A DNA stretch of 64,000 nt from Bacillus sp. es.034 (GCF_002563655.1 NZ_PDIY01000001.1:1359501-1423500); one strand, 5' to 3'; positions 28,543 through 37,849 are shown, numbered from the stretch's first letter. Notes: a model not told the origin generated them from the letters alone. Numbers and translations: made by a program.

Positions 28543-29004
28543 ATGAGAAGGAAAAGCCCGGTTCCTCTGATGATCGGTGCAGTCGGGGCAATCATCCTGT
28601 TGATCGCTCTGTTCACATTTATCGGAAAAAGCCAGGAACCAGATACACCTGAAGAAGTGATCAAAGAGTTTTATGACTTCGAAAAAGATGGGGACTTCGG
28701 CAATGCGTGGGAGCTATTTCACTCGGAGATGAAGAACAAATTTCCTAAATCCTCCTATATCCAAACGAAAAATCATGTATTCATGGGGCATATGGGGGTG
28801 GATGAGTTTGATGTGGAAGTAGGGAGCATAGAAAAGGTGAAGGAGTTTACATTTAATGACGAAGGGCTTCAGTTCAAAAACGTCAGGAAAGCGGAAGTGA
28901 ATATGTATTTCGATAGCCAATTCGGAGAGCTGGTGATTGCTCAAACGTGTTATGTAGCGATTGAAGAGGACGAATGGAGGATTTTGTGGAATTATAATTT
29001 CTGA
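28543..29004 (+). CDS. Membrane-anchored protein of unknown function
   Basis: 153 residues. A basic N-terminus and one membrane segment (about 8-28) precede an extracytoplasmic domain starting TPEEVIKEFYDFEKDGDFGNAWELF. That pattern suggests an NTF2-like/DUF4878-type cone fold. GAGGGGTGTGG precedes the ATG. Not recognised further; it follows the regulator pair by 68 bp. Confidence 0.6.
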   Translation: MRRKSPVPLMIGAVGAIILLIALFTFIGKSQEPDTPEEVIKEFYDFEKDGDFGNAWELFHSEMKNKFPKSSYIQTKNHVFMGHMGVDEFDVEVGSIEKVKEFTFNDEGLQFKNVRKAEVNMYFDSQFGELVIAQTCYVAIEEDEWRILWNYNF

Positions 29005-29032
29005 GCGGAGGGAAAATTTTTTAATGGAATTG

Positions 29033-29057
29033 GTTTTATCTGGTGTGTGCTGGGTAA
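29033..29057 (+). promoter_or_regulatory. Candidate SigB promoter
   Basis: GTTTTA-N13-GGGTAA matches the SigB consensus GTTTAA-N12-14-GGGTAT at ten of twelve positions. It lies 37 bp before the TTG start of the 42-residue gene. Confidence 0.55.
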
Positions 29058-29093
29058 AAAGAAACTAATTATTTATAAAGGAGGGCATTAGCT

Positions 29094-29222
29094 TTGTCAC
29101 TGCTCTATTTTAAGGCTCGTGAAGCCTATGAACTGGATGCGAAAGTATCTCAATCCCAGATTACACGATTGAGGGAATACCGCAGAACCAAGCCCGCCCC
29201 TGTTGCCAAAAAGAATGGCTAA
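29094..29222 (+). CDS. Small basic protein (42 residues), unknown
   Basis: Starts at TTG eight bases after AAGGAGGG and reads MSLLYFKAREAYELDAKV to a lysine-rich end. It is soluble, helical and basic at the C-terminus. A SigB-like promoter lies upstream and a TTCG-capped terminator downstream, so it forms a complete small transcription unit. I do not recognise the family. Confidence 0.7.
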   Translation: MSLLYFKAREAYELDAKVSQSQITRLREYRRTKPAPVAKKNG

Positions 29223-29249
29223 AGGATCCTTTTTGAAACGTACCCTGCT

Positions 29250-29279
29250 CAGTCTAAATTCGTTTAGACTGTTTTTTTT
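29250..29279 (+). terminator. Terminator of the 42-residue gene
   Basis: CAGTCTAAA/TTTAGACTG around a TTCG tetraloop followed by eight T. Confidence 0.93.
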
Positions 29280-29285
29280 GTTTAC

Positions 29286-29320
29286 ATATAAAAAGTCGGA
29301 AATCCACTGATTCCCGACTC
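29286..29320 (-). terminator. Terminator of murB
   Basis: On the minus strand AGTCGGGAA pairs with TTTCCGACT, followed by T-rich sequence. It lies five bases past the murB stop. Confidence 0.8.
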
Positions 29321-29324
29321 TTCA

Positions 29325-30245
29325 TTATTCCAGGTCTTCCCCGATGATACGGACTTCCCGCTCAAGCTCGACATCAAACTTTTCTTTCACCGTCTTCTGA
29401 ACATGTTCAATCAGTGAAATATAATCAGTTGCCGTTGCGTTGTCTTTATTCACAATGAAGCCGGCATGTTTGGTGGATACTTCTGCACCGCCGAAGTTCG
29501 TACCTTGAAGTTCGCTGTCCTGAATCAATTTCCCTGCGAAATATCCAGGAGGACGTTTAAAGACACTCCCACATGATGGATATTCAAGGGGCTGCTTGGA
29601 CTCCCGTTTGTCCGTTAAATCATCCATGATGGCCTTGATGTCTTCATAAACCCCGGGCTGCAGACTGAACGTCGCCTCCAGGACGATATCCCCTTTTTCA
29701 GAGATGTTACTGTGCCGGTAATCAAGCTCAAGTTCTGACGCTGTCCGTTTCACAAGGTTTCCTTCACGATCGACGACATGGCAGTAATCAAGGACATCCT
29801 TGATCTCTCCACCGTACGCCCCTGCGTTCATGAACAGGGCACCGCCTACCGTACCCGGAATGCCGCAAGCAAACTCCAGTCCAGATAACTGCTCGGCTAA
29901 CGCACGCCTCGACACATCGATGATGGCCGCGCCGCTTTGAGCGACAATCTGCTGATCCGTTGCTTTAATGTCCTTGAAGTTCTTTAAGTGAAGGACGATG
30001 CCGCGAATTCCGCCATCCTTCACGATCAAATTCGAGCCGTTTCCGAGTAGCGTAAAGGGCACATCTACTTTATTCGAAAGCTTCACGATGTTTTGAACTT
30101 CTTCATAAGTGGTCGGGGTAAGAAAGAAGTCTGCTCTTCCCCCGAGCTTCGTATACAAATGATCTCTTAACAATTCGTCACGCTTAATATTGTCCGAATG
30201 CATGACCTTCGTTAATTCTTCAAACACTTTTTCTTTATTATACAT
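29325..30245 (-). CDS. murB: UDP-N-acetylenolpyruvoylglucosamine reductase
   Basis: 306 residues. The FAD-binding domain carries LGGRADFF, the [14 protein letters not shown] loop and [21 protein letters not shown]. The substrate domain carries [10 protein letters not shown] (catalytic Ser near residue 225) and the final acidic EVRIIGE, as in type II MurB enzymes. It catalyses the NADPH-dependent second step of UDP-MurNAc synthesis in the cytoplasm. Monocistronic between two terminators. Confidence 0.95.
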   Translation of the reverse strand: MYNKEKVFEELTKVMHSDNIKRDELLRDHLYTKLGGRADFFLTPTTYEEVQNIVKLSNKVDVPFTLLGNGSNLIVKDGGIRGIVLHLKNFKDIKATDQQIVAQSGAAIIDVSRRALAEQLSGLEFACGIPGTVGGALFMNAGAYGGEIKDVLDYCHVVDREGNLVKRTASELELDYRHSNISEKGDIVLEATFSLQPGVYEDIKAIMDDLTDKRESKQPLEYPSCGSVFKRPPGYFAGKLIQDSELQGTNFGGAEVSTKHAGFIVNKDNATATDYISLIEHVQKTVKEKFDVELEREVRIIGEDLE

Positions 30246-30389
30246 TCTATATCAGTCCTATAAAGTAATTTTCATCTCTTCACTATTCAATCCTACCCCA
30301 CCATTATATGACGAAAACCCATGAAAGTTAAATGGTTTCAGTTGGGAGTGGTGAATATCCGTCTATTGGAGGAATATCATCCTCCATAA

Positions 30390-30421
30390 ATAAGAAAAAG
30401 AACCCCCGAATTGGAGGTTCC
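30390..30421 (-). terminator. Terminator of the CpdB-like gene
   Basis: On the minus strand GAACCTCC pairs with CGGGGGTTC around AATT-type loop, then five T. A second small hairpin (TGGAGGA/TCCTCCA, 30367-30386) follows it. Confidence 0.82.
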
Positions 30422-30433
30422 TGGAATTGCCCG

Positions 30434-32494
30434 TTATTTTAAGAGATTAGCCACATTCGAGATGAGGTTTGTGATGAACCCGCGGTTTTCTTTCATTTCC
30501 TGTCCGGGATTCGTTCCATCGCTTTCTTTCAGTTTGATCGAATACTTACCGAACCCACTGTCCTTTTCCCCGAGGAACTTATACTTTCTCGCATCCTTGA
30601 TGTAATTCTGGGCTTTCAGGGACGTTTCGAAAACGATATTCGTATTACCTTTCACAGGGGTAAACGACCAGTTCCCATCCGCTTCCGGATCGATGGTCTT
30701 TTTATCCATGATGTAATCAATGATCACGTTCCGATTCTCATCTGGTGATTTCACAATAATTTCTGAGTTTTTCACACCAGGAAATTTTCCGCTTGCACGA
30801 TAGTTATTGGTGGCCACGATGAACTTCTGGTTAGGATCGATGGATTTTCCATTAAACTTTAGGTTTTTGATGCGGCTTGAGTCTTTGTTTACAAGAGCGC
30901 CTTCAGCATCGTATTTAGAAGGCTGGGTCACATCGATTTCATAGGTGACGCCGTCAATCACGTCAAAGTTATAGGAGCGGTAGTCACCATTCACAAGATT
31001 TTGTTCTTCTGATGTAGAAGGGTCGATTTGATTGAACTGACCCGCAGACATTTCAAGCCATTCTTTCACGTCGGCACCTGTAAGCAGTACGGCTTGAAGC
31101 GTGTTTGGATAAAGGTACAGGTCAGATACGTTCTTGATGGCGATTTCACCTGCCGGGATGTCTGTATAATAATCAGGATTCGCTCGTGTACCCGCTTTAA
31201 ACGGGGCACCTGCAGATAGAACAGGGATGCCGTCATATTCAGTCCCTTTGATATACTTTTCAACATACCATTTCTGTGCGTTTGTCACGATTTGAACGGA
31301 AGGATCATCACTGACAAGAGCGAAATAACTATTGATTGGAGAAGTTGTTTCCCCGACTGCACTGCGGACCCATTCAATCGTCGCCTCATGCTCTTCTTTC
31401 ACTGCGTCGAGGATGCTTTGGTCAGCCTCAACAGCAGGCGTTCCGTCTGGATTCAGGATAGAGCGGGTGGTAGCCTGGGTATTCGTCACATCCCATTTTC
31501 CATCTTTCAATTCCAGTTCAAGGTCAACGAGTCCGAGATGATCTCCCCAGGAACCAGGCATGACTGATCCGACGCCGTTGATCGTTCCTTTCTTCACGTC
31601 TACCCCTTCAATCCTGCTATACGAATCAGAAGGGAAGACCCCGTGAGAATGGCCGAACAAAATCGCGTTGATTCCATCTACTTTAGAAAGGTCATACGTT
31701 GCGTTCTCCTCCATGCCTTCCTGTGTGACGTTACCGATACCCGAGTGAGGGATCGCGACAATCACATCAGCGCCGTCAGCCTTCATTTGAGGGACGAACT
31801 TGTTCGCAGTCTCAATGATGTCTTTGGCAACGACTTTTCCTTCAAGGTTCCCTTTATCCCACTGCATGATCTGTGGAGGGACGAAACCGATGACGCCGAC
31901 TTTGATTGCATGCTCTTCACCGTCTTCATCGACTACCGTGCGATCAAGGATTTCATACGGTTTAAAATAGTTTTTATCATTGTCTGGATTCCCGTCTTTA
32001 TCATCTACATACACATTGGCATTCACATATGGAAAGTTGGAGCCTTTTAATGATGTACCGAGGAAATCAAGACCATAGTTGAACTCATGATTCCCGACAT
32101 TCCCGGCATCATAGTCCAGCAGATTCATCGCTTTGTAGACAGGGTGGATTTCCCCATCTTGAAGCGGGTCTTCTTTTGCTACATAATCTCCAAGTGGATT
32201 TCCCTGGATCAGATCTCCATTATCGAACAATAATGAGTTCTGTGATTCAGCTCGTGCCTGTTTAATGAGGGTAGCCGTTTTGGCGAGTCCGTATTTATCT
32301 GTCACTGTATCTTGATAGTAATCATAGTTTGCGAGGTTCACGTGGATGTCGGTTGTTTCAAGTATACGAAGCTTTACAATATCTTTGTCCATGACTTCAG
32401 CATAAGTAATGGAAGGAGTGGCTTGAGGAATCAGAAGGCCAAGGGCTAATGCGCTACCAGCTATGACTTTTTTCTTATTGGATGTGTTTTTCAA
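30434..32494 (-). CDS. cpdB: Secreted 2',3'-cyclic-nucleotide 2'-phosphodiesterase/3'-nucleotidase
   Basis: 686 residues, TTG start after TAGGAGC. A signal peptide (about 1-32) precedes the phosphoesterase domain with ETTDIHVNL, DNGDLIQGNP, GNHEFNYG and LFGHSHG. The 5'-nucleotidase C-terminal domain has DLYLYPNTLQAV and TNNYRASG. It is the size of E. coli CpdB and corresponds to one half of the B. subtilis YfkN protein. It has no sortase motif, membrane anchor or CWB2 repeats, so it is likely released. It adds to the nucleotide-scavenging enzymes at 5.9-12.6 kb. Confidence 0.92.
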   Translation of the reverse strand: MKNTSNKKKVIAGSALALGLLIPQATPSITYAEVMDKDIVKLRILETTDIHVNLANYDYYQDTVTDKYGLAKTATLIKQARAESQNSLLFDNGDLIQGNPLGDYVAKEDPLQDGEIHPVYKAMNLLDYDAGNVGNHEFNYGLDFLGTSLKGSNFPYVNANVYVDDKDGNPDNDKNYFKPYEILDRTVVDEDGEEHAIKVGVIGFVPPQIMQWDKGNLEGKVVAKDIIETANKFVPQMKADGADVIVAIPHSGIGNVTQEGMEENATYDLSKVDGINAILFGHSHGVFPSDSYSRIEGVDVKKGTINGVGSVMPGSWGDHLGLVDLELELKDGKWDVTNTQATTRSILNPDGTPAVEADQSILDAVKEEHEATIEWVRSAVGETTSPINSYFALVSDDPSVQIVTNAQKWYVEKYIKGTEYDGIPVLSAGAPFKAGTRANPDYYTDIPAGEIAIKNVSDLYLYPNTLQAVLLTGADVKEWLEMSAGQFNQIDPSTSEEQNLVNGDYRSYNFDVIDGVTYEIDVTQPSKYDAEGALVNKDSSRIKNLKFNGKSIDPNQKFIVATNNYRASGKFPGVKNSEIIVKSPDENRNVIIDYIMDKKTIDPEADGNWSFTPVKGNTNIVFETSLKAQNYIKDARKYKFLGEKDSGFGKYSIKLKESDGTNPGQEMKENRGFITNLISNVANLLK

Positions 32495-32746
32495 AAGAAT
32501 CGCTCCTATTTATGTAGTTAATTGTCAAACAATTACATGCTAGCATATCAACATGAAATAAAAATGGTGTAAAAGTATGATTTATTTGAAAAATGTAAAA
32601 GTTATGTAAAGACCTGGTAGCCCGTAAATTGCTGGTTTATTTTTGAGGGGTAATAAGATAGGATAGAACATATAAAAAGTATGCTATAACATCTATTCAT
32701 CTACTAAAGTATACATTTCGGAAACAGAAGAGAGGAGGGAGCCAGT

Positions 32747-33649
32747 TTGGCACGATTATACACGGCTCTAATCGGCTTAAGCCTGATCTGGGGTATGTCT
32801 TTCGTTTTTATAAAATGGTTGGTGGAACCGGCAGGAGTGTGGGGGACGGTGTTTTTACGATGCCTGGCAGGGGCCCTCGTGCTTCTTCCGATCTTTTTCA
32901 TACAGAGGAAAAGAGAAGGGAAGAAACCACTTCCGCTATGGAAACTCCTCGTTGTGGGAATCGGCAATGCTGCCCTTCCCTGGACCCTGATCGCCTTAAG
33001 TGAAACGCAAATCAACAGCAATACCGCGTCCATCCTGAACGCGACTACTCCGATTTGGACAGGGTTGGTTGGATTTTTATTCTTCTCCGTTGTGTTGACG
33101 GGATTTCAATGGATCGGGATCGCGGTCGGTTTCATCGGCATCCTGGTGCTCATGAACTTTGAAGTGAGCGGCATTTTCTCGTCTGATTTTGTCGGGGTGG
33201 GAACGATGGTACTGGCCACGATGAGCTACGCCTTTGCTTCCCAGTTCACGAAAAAATACCTGGCAGGAACCAGTGTAGTCGTCATCTCCACCTTTCAGCT
33301 GTTGATCGGGGCTGCGGTGGGGTTTGTCGGCATGATGGTCACGGATCCCATCTCTGTCGGTGATTTGGCGACAGGAGAGGTCATCCTCGGCATTTTAGGA
33401 CTGGGCTGCCTCGGTTCGGGTGTAGCAACACTCCTGTATTTCTACATCATGACCAACGGGAGCCCCGAATTTGCCTCGACTGTGACGTACCTGATACCGG
33501 GTACGGCGATGATCTGGGGATTCGTGCTTCTTAGGGAACCAGTGACCCACAATCTCATTTTGGGCTTGCTGATCATATTCGCAGGGGTATTCCTATCGTC
33601 CCGAAAATCCAAGAAAATCATCACATCCCTGCCGGCAGGGACGAGGTAA
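32747..33649 (+). CDS. DMT-superfamily (EamA) transporter
   Basis: 300 residues, TTG start after GAGGAGGG. Ten predicted membrane segments in two EamA halves; the first half begins IGLSLIWGMSFVFIKWLV and the second LATMSYAFASQFTKKYL. EamA proteins usually export amino acids or metabolites; the substrate is unknown. It is followed by an unusual pair of palindromes, not by a T-tract terminator. Confidence 0.9.
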   Translation: MARLYTALIGLSLIWGMSFVFIKWLVEPAGVWGTVFLRCLAGALVLLPIFFIQRKREGKKPLPLWKLLVVGIGNAALPWTLIALSETQINSNTASILNATTPIWTGLVGFLFFSVVLTGFQWIGIAVGFIGILVLMNFEVSGIFSSDFVGVGTMVLATMSYAFASQFTKKYLAGTSVVVISTFQLLIGAAVGFVGMMVTDPISVGDLATGEVILGILGLGCLGSGVATLLYFYIMTNGSPEFASTVTYLIPGTAMIWGFVLLREPVTHNLILGLLIIFAGVFLSSRKSKKIITSLPAGTR

Positions 33650-33657
33650 GACCTTTA

Positions 33658-33728
33658 AACAAACGTTTGATTAGTATGTTGAATCCCTTGTCCCACAAGG
33701 GGTGAGCGTACCAGTCAAACGTTTGTTT
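33658..33728. repeat. Inverted pair of CAAACGTTTG palindromes
   Basis: AAACAAACGTTTGA (33658-33671) is the exact reverse complement of TCAAACGTTTGTTT (33715-33728). Each arm contains the palindrome CAAACGTTTG. A second hairpin, CCCTTG/CAAGGG, sits between them. It resembles a double operator of TetR type or a cruciform element; no TetR gene is adjacent. Confidence 0.8.
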
Positions 33729-33862
33729 AGTTTCCGGCCACCGAAACTCCCCAGAAACTAATGCAAACCAACTTATTTTCATATAAAATGAGTAAGATAC
33801 ATAAGGTAGACTAACGCATAGCAAAGGCTATTAAAAATAAAACATAAGGATGGTAATTCTAT

Positions 33863-34714
33863 ATGAAAACGGCAATTGTAACGGATAGTACCGCCTACAT
33901 CCCGAAAGAATTGCGTGATCGACTCAACATACATATGATTCCTCTCAGCGTCATTTTCGGAGGAGAAACCTATCAAGAAGAAGTTGATATTACGGCAAGC
34001 GAATTTTACGAAGAAGTCAGCATCCAGGAAAAGCTTCCTACCACTTCACAGCCCCCGGTCGGACAATTCGTCGAGCTATTCGAGAAACTTTCCAAGGACT
34101 ACGATGCCGTCATTTCCATTCACCTGTCCAGTGGAATCAGCGGTACCTATCAAGGTGCCGTGCAGGCAGGTGAAATGGTCAAAAGCATTAAAGTATATCC
34201 CTATGACTCTGAAATCAGCTGCATGATCCAAGGCTTTTACGCCATCGAAGGGGCCAACCTTGCCCGGGAAGGAAAAACGGCTGAAGAAATCGTCGGGTTA
34301 TTGGATGAAATGAAGAAATCCGTACAGGCCTACTTCATGGTCGATGACCTCGCCCACCTGCAGCGGGGAGGACGGTTATCCCAAGCACAGGCCATCATCG
34401 GGAGCCTGTTACAGGTAAAACCACTGCTGCACTTCGTGGACAAAGTCATTGTTCCATTTGAAAAAATCCGCACGAAAAAGAAAGCGTTGAAGCGGGTAGA
34501 AGGAATGCTTGAAGAAGCGGTAGCGTCCGGCGAAGCCTATCAAGCTTCCATCATCCACGCCAATCGGGAAGAAGAAGCGATTGAATGGAAAAACGAGCTT
34601 CAGGAGAAGTATCCGAACGTGGAATTCAATGTGAGTTACTTTGGTCCGGTCATCGGGACTCATTTAGGTGAAGGATCGATGGGGATGGGCTGGGCTCGGA
34701 AGATGAGTGAGTAG
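33863..34714 (+). CDS. DegV-family fatty-acid-binding protein
   Basis: 283 residues after AAGGATGG. Typical start VTDSTAYIPKEL, the LPTTSQP loop, SSGISGTYQGA and the C-terminal HLGEGSMGMGW. DegV/FakB proteins bind a fatty acid for phosphorylation by FakA. It is monocistronic, ending in a long stem-loop. Ligand specificity is unknown. Confidence 0.92.
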   Translation: MKTAIVTDSTAYIPKELRDRLNIHMIPLSVIFGGETYQEEVDITASEFYEEVSIQEKLPTTSQPPVGQFVELFEKLSKDYDAVISIHLSSGISGTYQGAVQAGEMVKSIKVYPYDSEISCMIQGFYAIEGANLAREGKTAEEIVGLLDEMKKSVQAYFMVDDLAHLQRGGRLSQAQAIIGSLLQVKPLLHFVDKVIVPFEKIRTKKKALKRVEGMLEEAVASGEAYQASIIHANREEEAIEWKNELQEKYPNVEFNVSYFGPVIGTHLGEGSMGMGWARKMSE

Positions 34715-34727
34715 TGATCAAGATTCA

Positions 34728-34777
34728 CGGTGTCAGGCACGATACGAACGTTTCGTGCCTGGCACCATTTTTTAATA
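34728..34777 (+). terminator. Terminator of degV-like gene
   Basis: GTGTCAGGCACGA pairs with TCGTGCCTGGCAC, followed by six T. The GGTGTCAGGCAC arm type recurs widely in Bacillus genomes. Confidence 0.88.
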
Positions 34778-34837
34778 GGAAGGATTTTCAACCTCCAATG
34801 TAGAATAAAACACTATCCAACAAAAGGAGTGATGCAG

Positions 34838-36322
34838 TTGCGTTTTGCTTTAATGAATCACAGGTTAATCCCTGAGCCTCTTTTAAAAGAACCACACCCC
34901 CTTCTCCAAAAAATCTCAGAATACACTTCTATTCCGCCACAACCAATCAATCCACCCTTTCCATTTTCATCAGAACTGCAATCCTATCTAAGTGGAAGGT
35001 CTTTATTAGTAGAAGAGTTTCCATTTTCAATTCATACCCTCCATGAGCATTATTTGAATGGCTATGTTTCTTATGAAAAGGGTGTGGACAAGGGTCAGTG
35101 TCATCGTTGTGGAAATAATAAACCTCATCTATTTGCAACCTTCAATTGTTCCAGATGCCACACCGGATGCACCTACTGCCGGAATTGCATCATGATGGGG
35201 AGGGTGTCTGAGTGCACGCCGCTCATAAGGTGGAATGGTCCCGAACCGGAGTCTCCACCGGTAACGTTCGAATGGTCCGGTACCCTTTCAGAGGCGCAAA
35301 AAGCAGCCTCGGAACAAATGATATCTGCCGTTCAAGCCAACAACGATCTCCTCGTCTGGGCTGTTTGTGGAGCCGGAAAGACCGAGGTTCTCTTTGAAGG
35401 AATATATGAAGCGCTGCAACAGAATAAACGAGTCTGCATTGCCGCACCCCGTACCGATGTCATCCTGGAACTGTCTCCCCGCCTCAAAAAAGTCTTTCCT
35501 CAAACAGGGATCACCACCCTGTACGGTGGCTCCGAGGAACGACATAGCTATGGTCAACTGGTTCTCTCTACTACCCATCAACTCTACAGGTACAAAGAAG
35601 CCTTCGATGTCATGATCATAGACGAAGTCGACGCGTTTCCCTATTCCTACGATTCCTCCCTGCAAGGGGCAGTAGAAAAAGCCCGGAAGCCCCAATCGTC
35701 CATCATTTACTTGACGGCAACCCCGGATCAGAAAACGCAACAGGAATGTGTCCGGGGAAAAAGAAACTTCATTGGAATACCGGCCCGTTTCCACCGGCAT
35801 CCGATTCCCCTTCCCAAGTTTGTCTGGTGCGGACTCTGGAAAAAATCCCTGAAGAAAAATCGAATTCCCCCTGTACTGAAAAAATGGACCTTATTAAGGC
35901 TCCAGCAATCCAAACAAGCCCTGATTTTCTTCCCCACCGTCGACCTTATGGAAAAGGCCCTGCCTCTATTTCAAGACATGCATCCTCTCATAGAATCGGT
36001 TCATGCCGAAGATCCTAAACGAAAAGAAAAAGTAATGAGTATGAGACAGGGAGAAATTCCGATTTTACTTACGACTACCATTTTAGAACGTGGTGTAACA
36101 ATCCCAAACATTGATGTAGCCGTCCTTGGAGCAGAAGAGAAGATTTTCACCGAAAGTGCACTCGTTCAAATCGCCGGCAGGGTGGGAAGGAGCGCTGACT
36201 ACCCAACGGGGGATATCGTGTATTTTCATTATGGCCGCACAAGGGACATGATCAAGGCGCTTCTTCATATCGACAAAATGAATAAGGAAGCGGGGAAAAG
36301 GGGGTTGCTTCATGGTCACTGA
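34838..36322 (+). CDS. comFA: DNA uptake helicase/translocase ComFA
   Basis: About 494 residues. TTG 34838 has the best spacing to AAAGGAG; ATG 34832 is too close to it. A four-cysteine zinc region (CHRCG...CSRCHTGCTYC, about residues 87-115) precedes the helicase core: Walker A AVCGAGKTE (about 180), DEVD (about 265), TATP and the C-terminal motif QIAGRVGRSA. ComFA pulls single-stranded DNA into the cytoplasm during competence. comFB is absent: comFC follows directly with an 11-bp overlap. No clear ComK box was found upstream. Confidence 0.94.
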   Translation: MRFALMNHRLIPEPLLKEPHPLLQKISEYTSIPPQPINPPFPFSSELQSYLSGRSLLVEEFPFSIHTLHEHYLNGYVSYEKGVDKGQCHRCGNNKPHLFATFNCSRCHTGCTYCRNCIMMGRVSECTPLIRWNGPEPESPPVTFEWSGTLSEAQKAASEQMISAVQANNDLLVWAVCGAGKTEVLFEGIYEALQQNKRVCIAAPRTDVILELSPRLKKVFPQTGITTLYGGSEERHSYGQLVLSTTHQLYRYKEAFDVMIIDEVDAFPYSYDSSLQGAVEKARKPQSSIIYLTATPDQKTQQECVRGKRNFIGIPARFHRHPIPLPKFVWCGLWKKSLKKNRIPPVLKKWTLLRLQQSKQALIFFPTVDLMEKALPLFQDMHPLIESVHAEDPKRKEKVMSMRQGEIPILLTTTILERGVTIPNIDVAVLGAEEKIFTESALVQIAGRVGRSADYPTGDIVYFHYGRTRDMIKALLHIDKMNKEAGKRGLLHGH

Positions 36323-37013
36323 CTGTTTGAATTGTAGTACCCGAGTAGAAGAGGTGTGGTCATGGAGGGGATTATTCTACAGGGAAACCCAATTTCTGTG
36401 TCAGGAATGTGAGAGTCAGTTGGAGAAGATAGAAGGGGAGCGATGCAGGGGATGTTCCCGTTCAATGGAGGCATTGCCTTCCAATCTTGTAAAAGAAGAG
36501 ATCTGCCTGGACTGCCACCGGTGGGAAATGGATCCGGGGTGGAAGGGAATTCTCCATAATAACGATTCATTGTATCACTATAATAATTTCCTAAAAGAAT
36601 ACTTGGCCAAATACAAATACCGGGGGGATTACGCGTTGTCCAAAGCCTTCTCGAATACTATTAAATCCTATCTCGCAAAAATAGAATATGACCATATCAT
36701 CCCTATTCCCCTCAGCGATGAAAGATTTTATGAGAGAGGGTTCAATCAATCTACCGCTCTTCTGGAAGAATCAGAGGTCCGTCCCTCACATATCCTCACG
36801 CGTTTGCATTCTGAAAAGCAGTCGAAGAAGACGCGTGCTGAGCGTCTTCGGCAGGTGCAGGTTTTTCAGTTGGGGGAGTGTGATGTGAAAGGCAAATCGG
36901 TTCTGCTGTTTGATGATATTTATACGACGGGGACGACGTTGAGGCAGGCGGCGAAGTTACTGAAGGAAGCGGGGGCTGGCGAGGTTTCTTCACTGACTCT
37001 CGCGAGGGGTTAA
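36312..37013 (+). CDS. comFC: ComFC phosphoribosyltransferase-like competence protein
   Basis: 233 residues overlapping comFA by 11 bp. N-terminal zinc knuckles (CLNC...CQEC, CRGC...CLDC) and the PRTase signature VLLFDDIYTTGTT (about residue 195). It interacts with ComFA and is needed for transformation. The coding region contains a copy of the intergenic-type repeat core GAGGTCCGTCCCTC (36774-36787) that changes the local sequence to SEVRPSHIL. Confidence 0.93.
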   Translation: MVTDCLNCSTRVEEVWSWRGLFYRETQFLCQECESQLEKIEGERCRGCSRSMEALPSNLVKEEICLDCHRWEMDPGWKGILHNNDSLYHYNNFLKEYLAKYKYRGDYALSKAFSNTIKSYLAKIEYDHIIPIPLSDERFYERGFNQSTALLEESEVRPSHILTRLHSEKQSKKTRAERLRQVQVFQLGECDVKGKSVLLFDDIYTTGTTLRQAAKLLKEAGAGEVSSLTLARG

Positions 37014-37037
37014 ACCAATCCCCCTTTCTGCCGATAT
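37011..37037 (+). promoter_or_regulatory. SigD promoter of yvyF
   Basis: TAAA-N15-GCCGATAT, exact match to the flagellar SigD consensus, 37 bp before the yvyF start. The -35 overlaps the comFC stop. Confidence 0.9.
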
Positions 37038-37073
37038 AAAGGGTAAGAGAAGCTTCACCGGGAGGAAACCAAT

Positions 37074-37490
37074 ATGTCAGAAATCATCAACTGTCCACGC
37101 TGCAACGCGATTTTTATGCAAAATAAATTCCGTGATGTGTGTGACAAGTGTTATAGAGAAGGAGAAAATATGTATGAGACCGTCTACCAATTTTTGAAGA
37201 AGCGGGAGAATCGTGCCGCGACCATGGCAAGGGTCATTGAAATGACCGGAGTAGACGAGGAACTTCTATATAAATGGGTGAAAAAAGGCCGCATCCAGAC
37301 GAGGCAATTTCCGAAGATGGGTTATCCCTGTGATAAGTGTGGGAAGATTATTGGGACGAGAAGGATATGTGAAGGGTGTTCGAGTGAACTGTTGAACGAT
37401 TTAAAGCAGTTTGAAGCAGAACAGGACTGGAAGGTCAAAGTGAAAGAGTCAGGACAGAAGACATACTATACAATGAAAAATAGAGAGTGA
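37074..37490 (+). CDS. yvyF: Flagellar operon protein YvyF
   Basis: 138 residues after GGGAGGAAACC. Two CxxC pairs at the N-terminus (CPRC...CDKC) and two near residue 85 (CDKCGK...CEGC) give a zinc-ribbon look. The TIGR03826-type protein sits at this place in Bacillus late-flagellar loci. Its role is unclear; it is thought to aid flagellar gene control. Confidence 0.88.
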   Translation: MSEIINCPRCNAIFMQNKFRDVCDKCYREGENMYETVYQFLKKRENRAATMARVIEMTGVDEELLYKWVKKGRIQTRQFPKMGYPCDKCGKIIGTRRICEGCSSELLNDLKQFEAEQDWKVKVKESGQKTYYTMKNRE

Positions 37491-37520
37491 AATCAGGATA
37501 AAATACCCACCGCGAATCAT

Positions 37521-37547
37521 TAAACAATCTTGACTTTCATCCGATAT
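37521..37547 (+). promoter_or_regulatory. SigD promoter of flgM
   Basis: TAAA-N15-TCCGATAT, one base from consensus, 42 bp before flgM. Confidence 0.85.
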
Positions 37548-37588
37548 AATGAATACAAACGAGAACGGGAAGGAAGTGAGGGAAGAAA

Positions 37589-37849
37589 ATGAAAATCAAT
37601 CCAATCCATAATCCGAAAGTGAATCCTTATCAGCGGAATGCGGAGAAAGTAAACCAGGTGAAGCAGGATAAAAAGCCGTTAGATAGAGTGGAAATTTCCT
37701 CCCAAGCGAAGAACCTGCAAGAGGTTTCCCATGTCACGAAAGAACGCGAGGCGAAAGTGGAAGCTCTAAAGCAGCAAGTTGAGAACGGGACGTATAACGT
37801 GGATTCAAAGGAATTAGCCAAGAACCTGATCAACTACTTTAAAAAATAA
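37589..37849 (+). CDS. flgM: Anti-SigD factor FlgM
   Basis: 86 residues with the conserved DRVEISSQAKNLQEV centre and a C-terminal helix EALKQQVENGTYNVDSKELA. FlgM holds SigD inactive until the hook-basal body is complete. It lies between yvyF and the extra flagellar cassette; in B. subtilis flgN follows directly instead. Confidence 0.94.
   Translation: MKINPIHNPKVNPYQRNAEKVNQVKQDKKPLDRVEISSQAKNLQEVSHVTKEREAKVEALKQQVENGTYNVDSKELAKNLINYFKK

Noticed and set aside
34778..34837. ComK box pair (AAAA-N5-TTTT) before comFA
   Set aside because: No correctly spaced pair could be found; the start of transcription for comFA remains undefined.
35288..35800. 170-residue antisense ORF inside comFA
   Set aside because: Shadow of the Walker/DEAD helicase region; no ribosome site or homology pattern.
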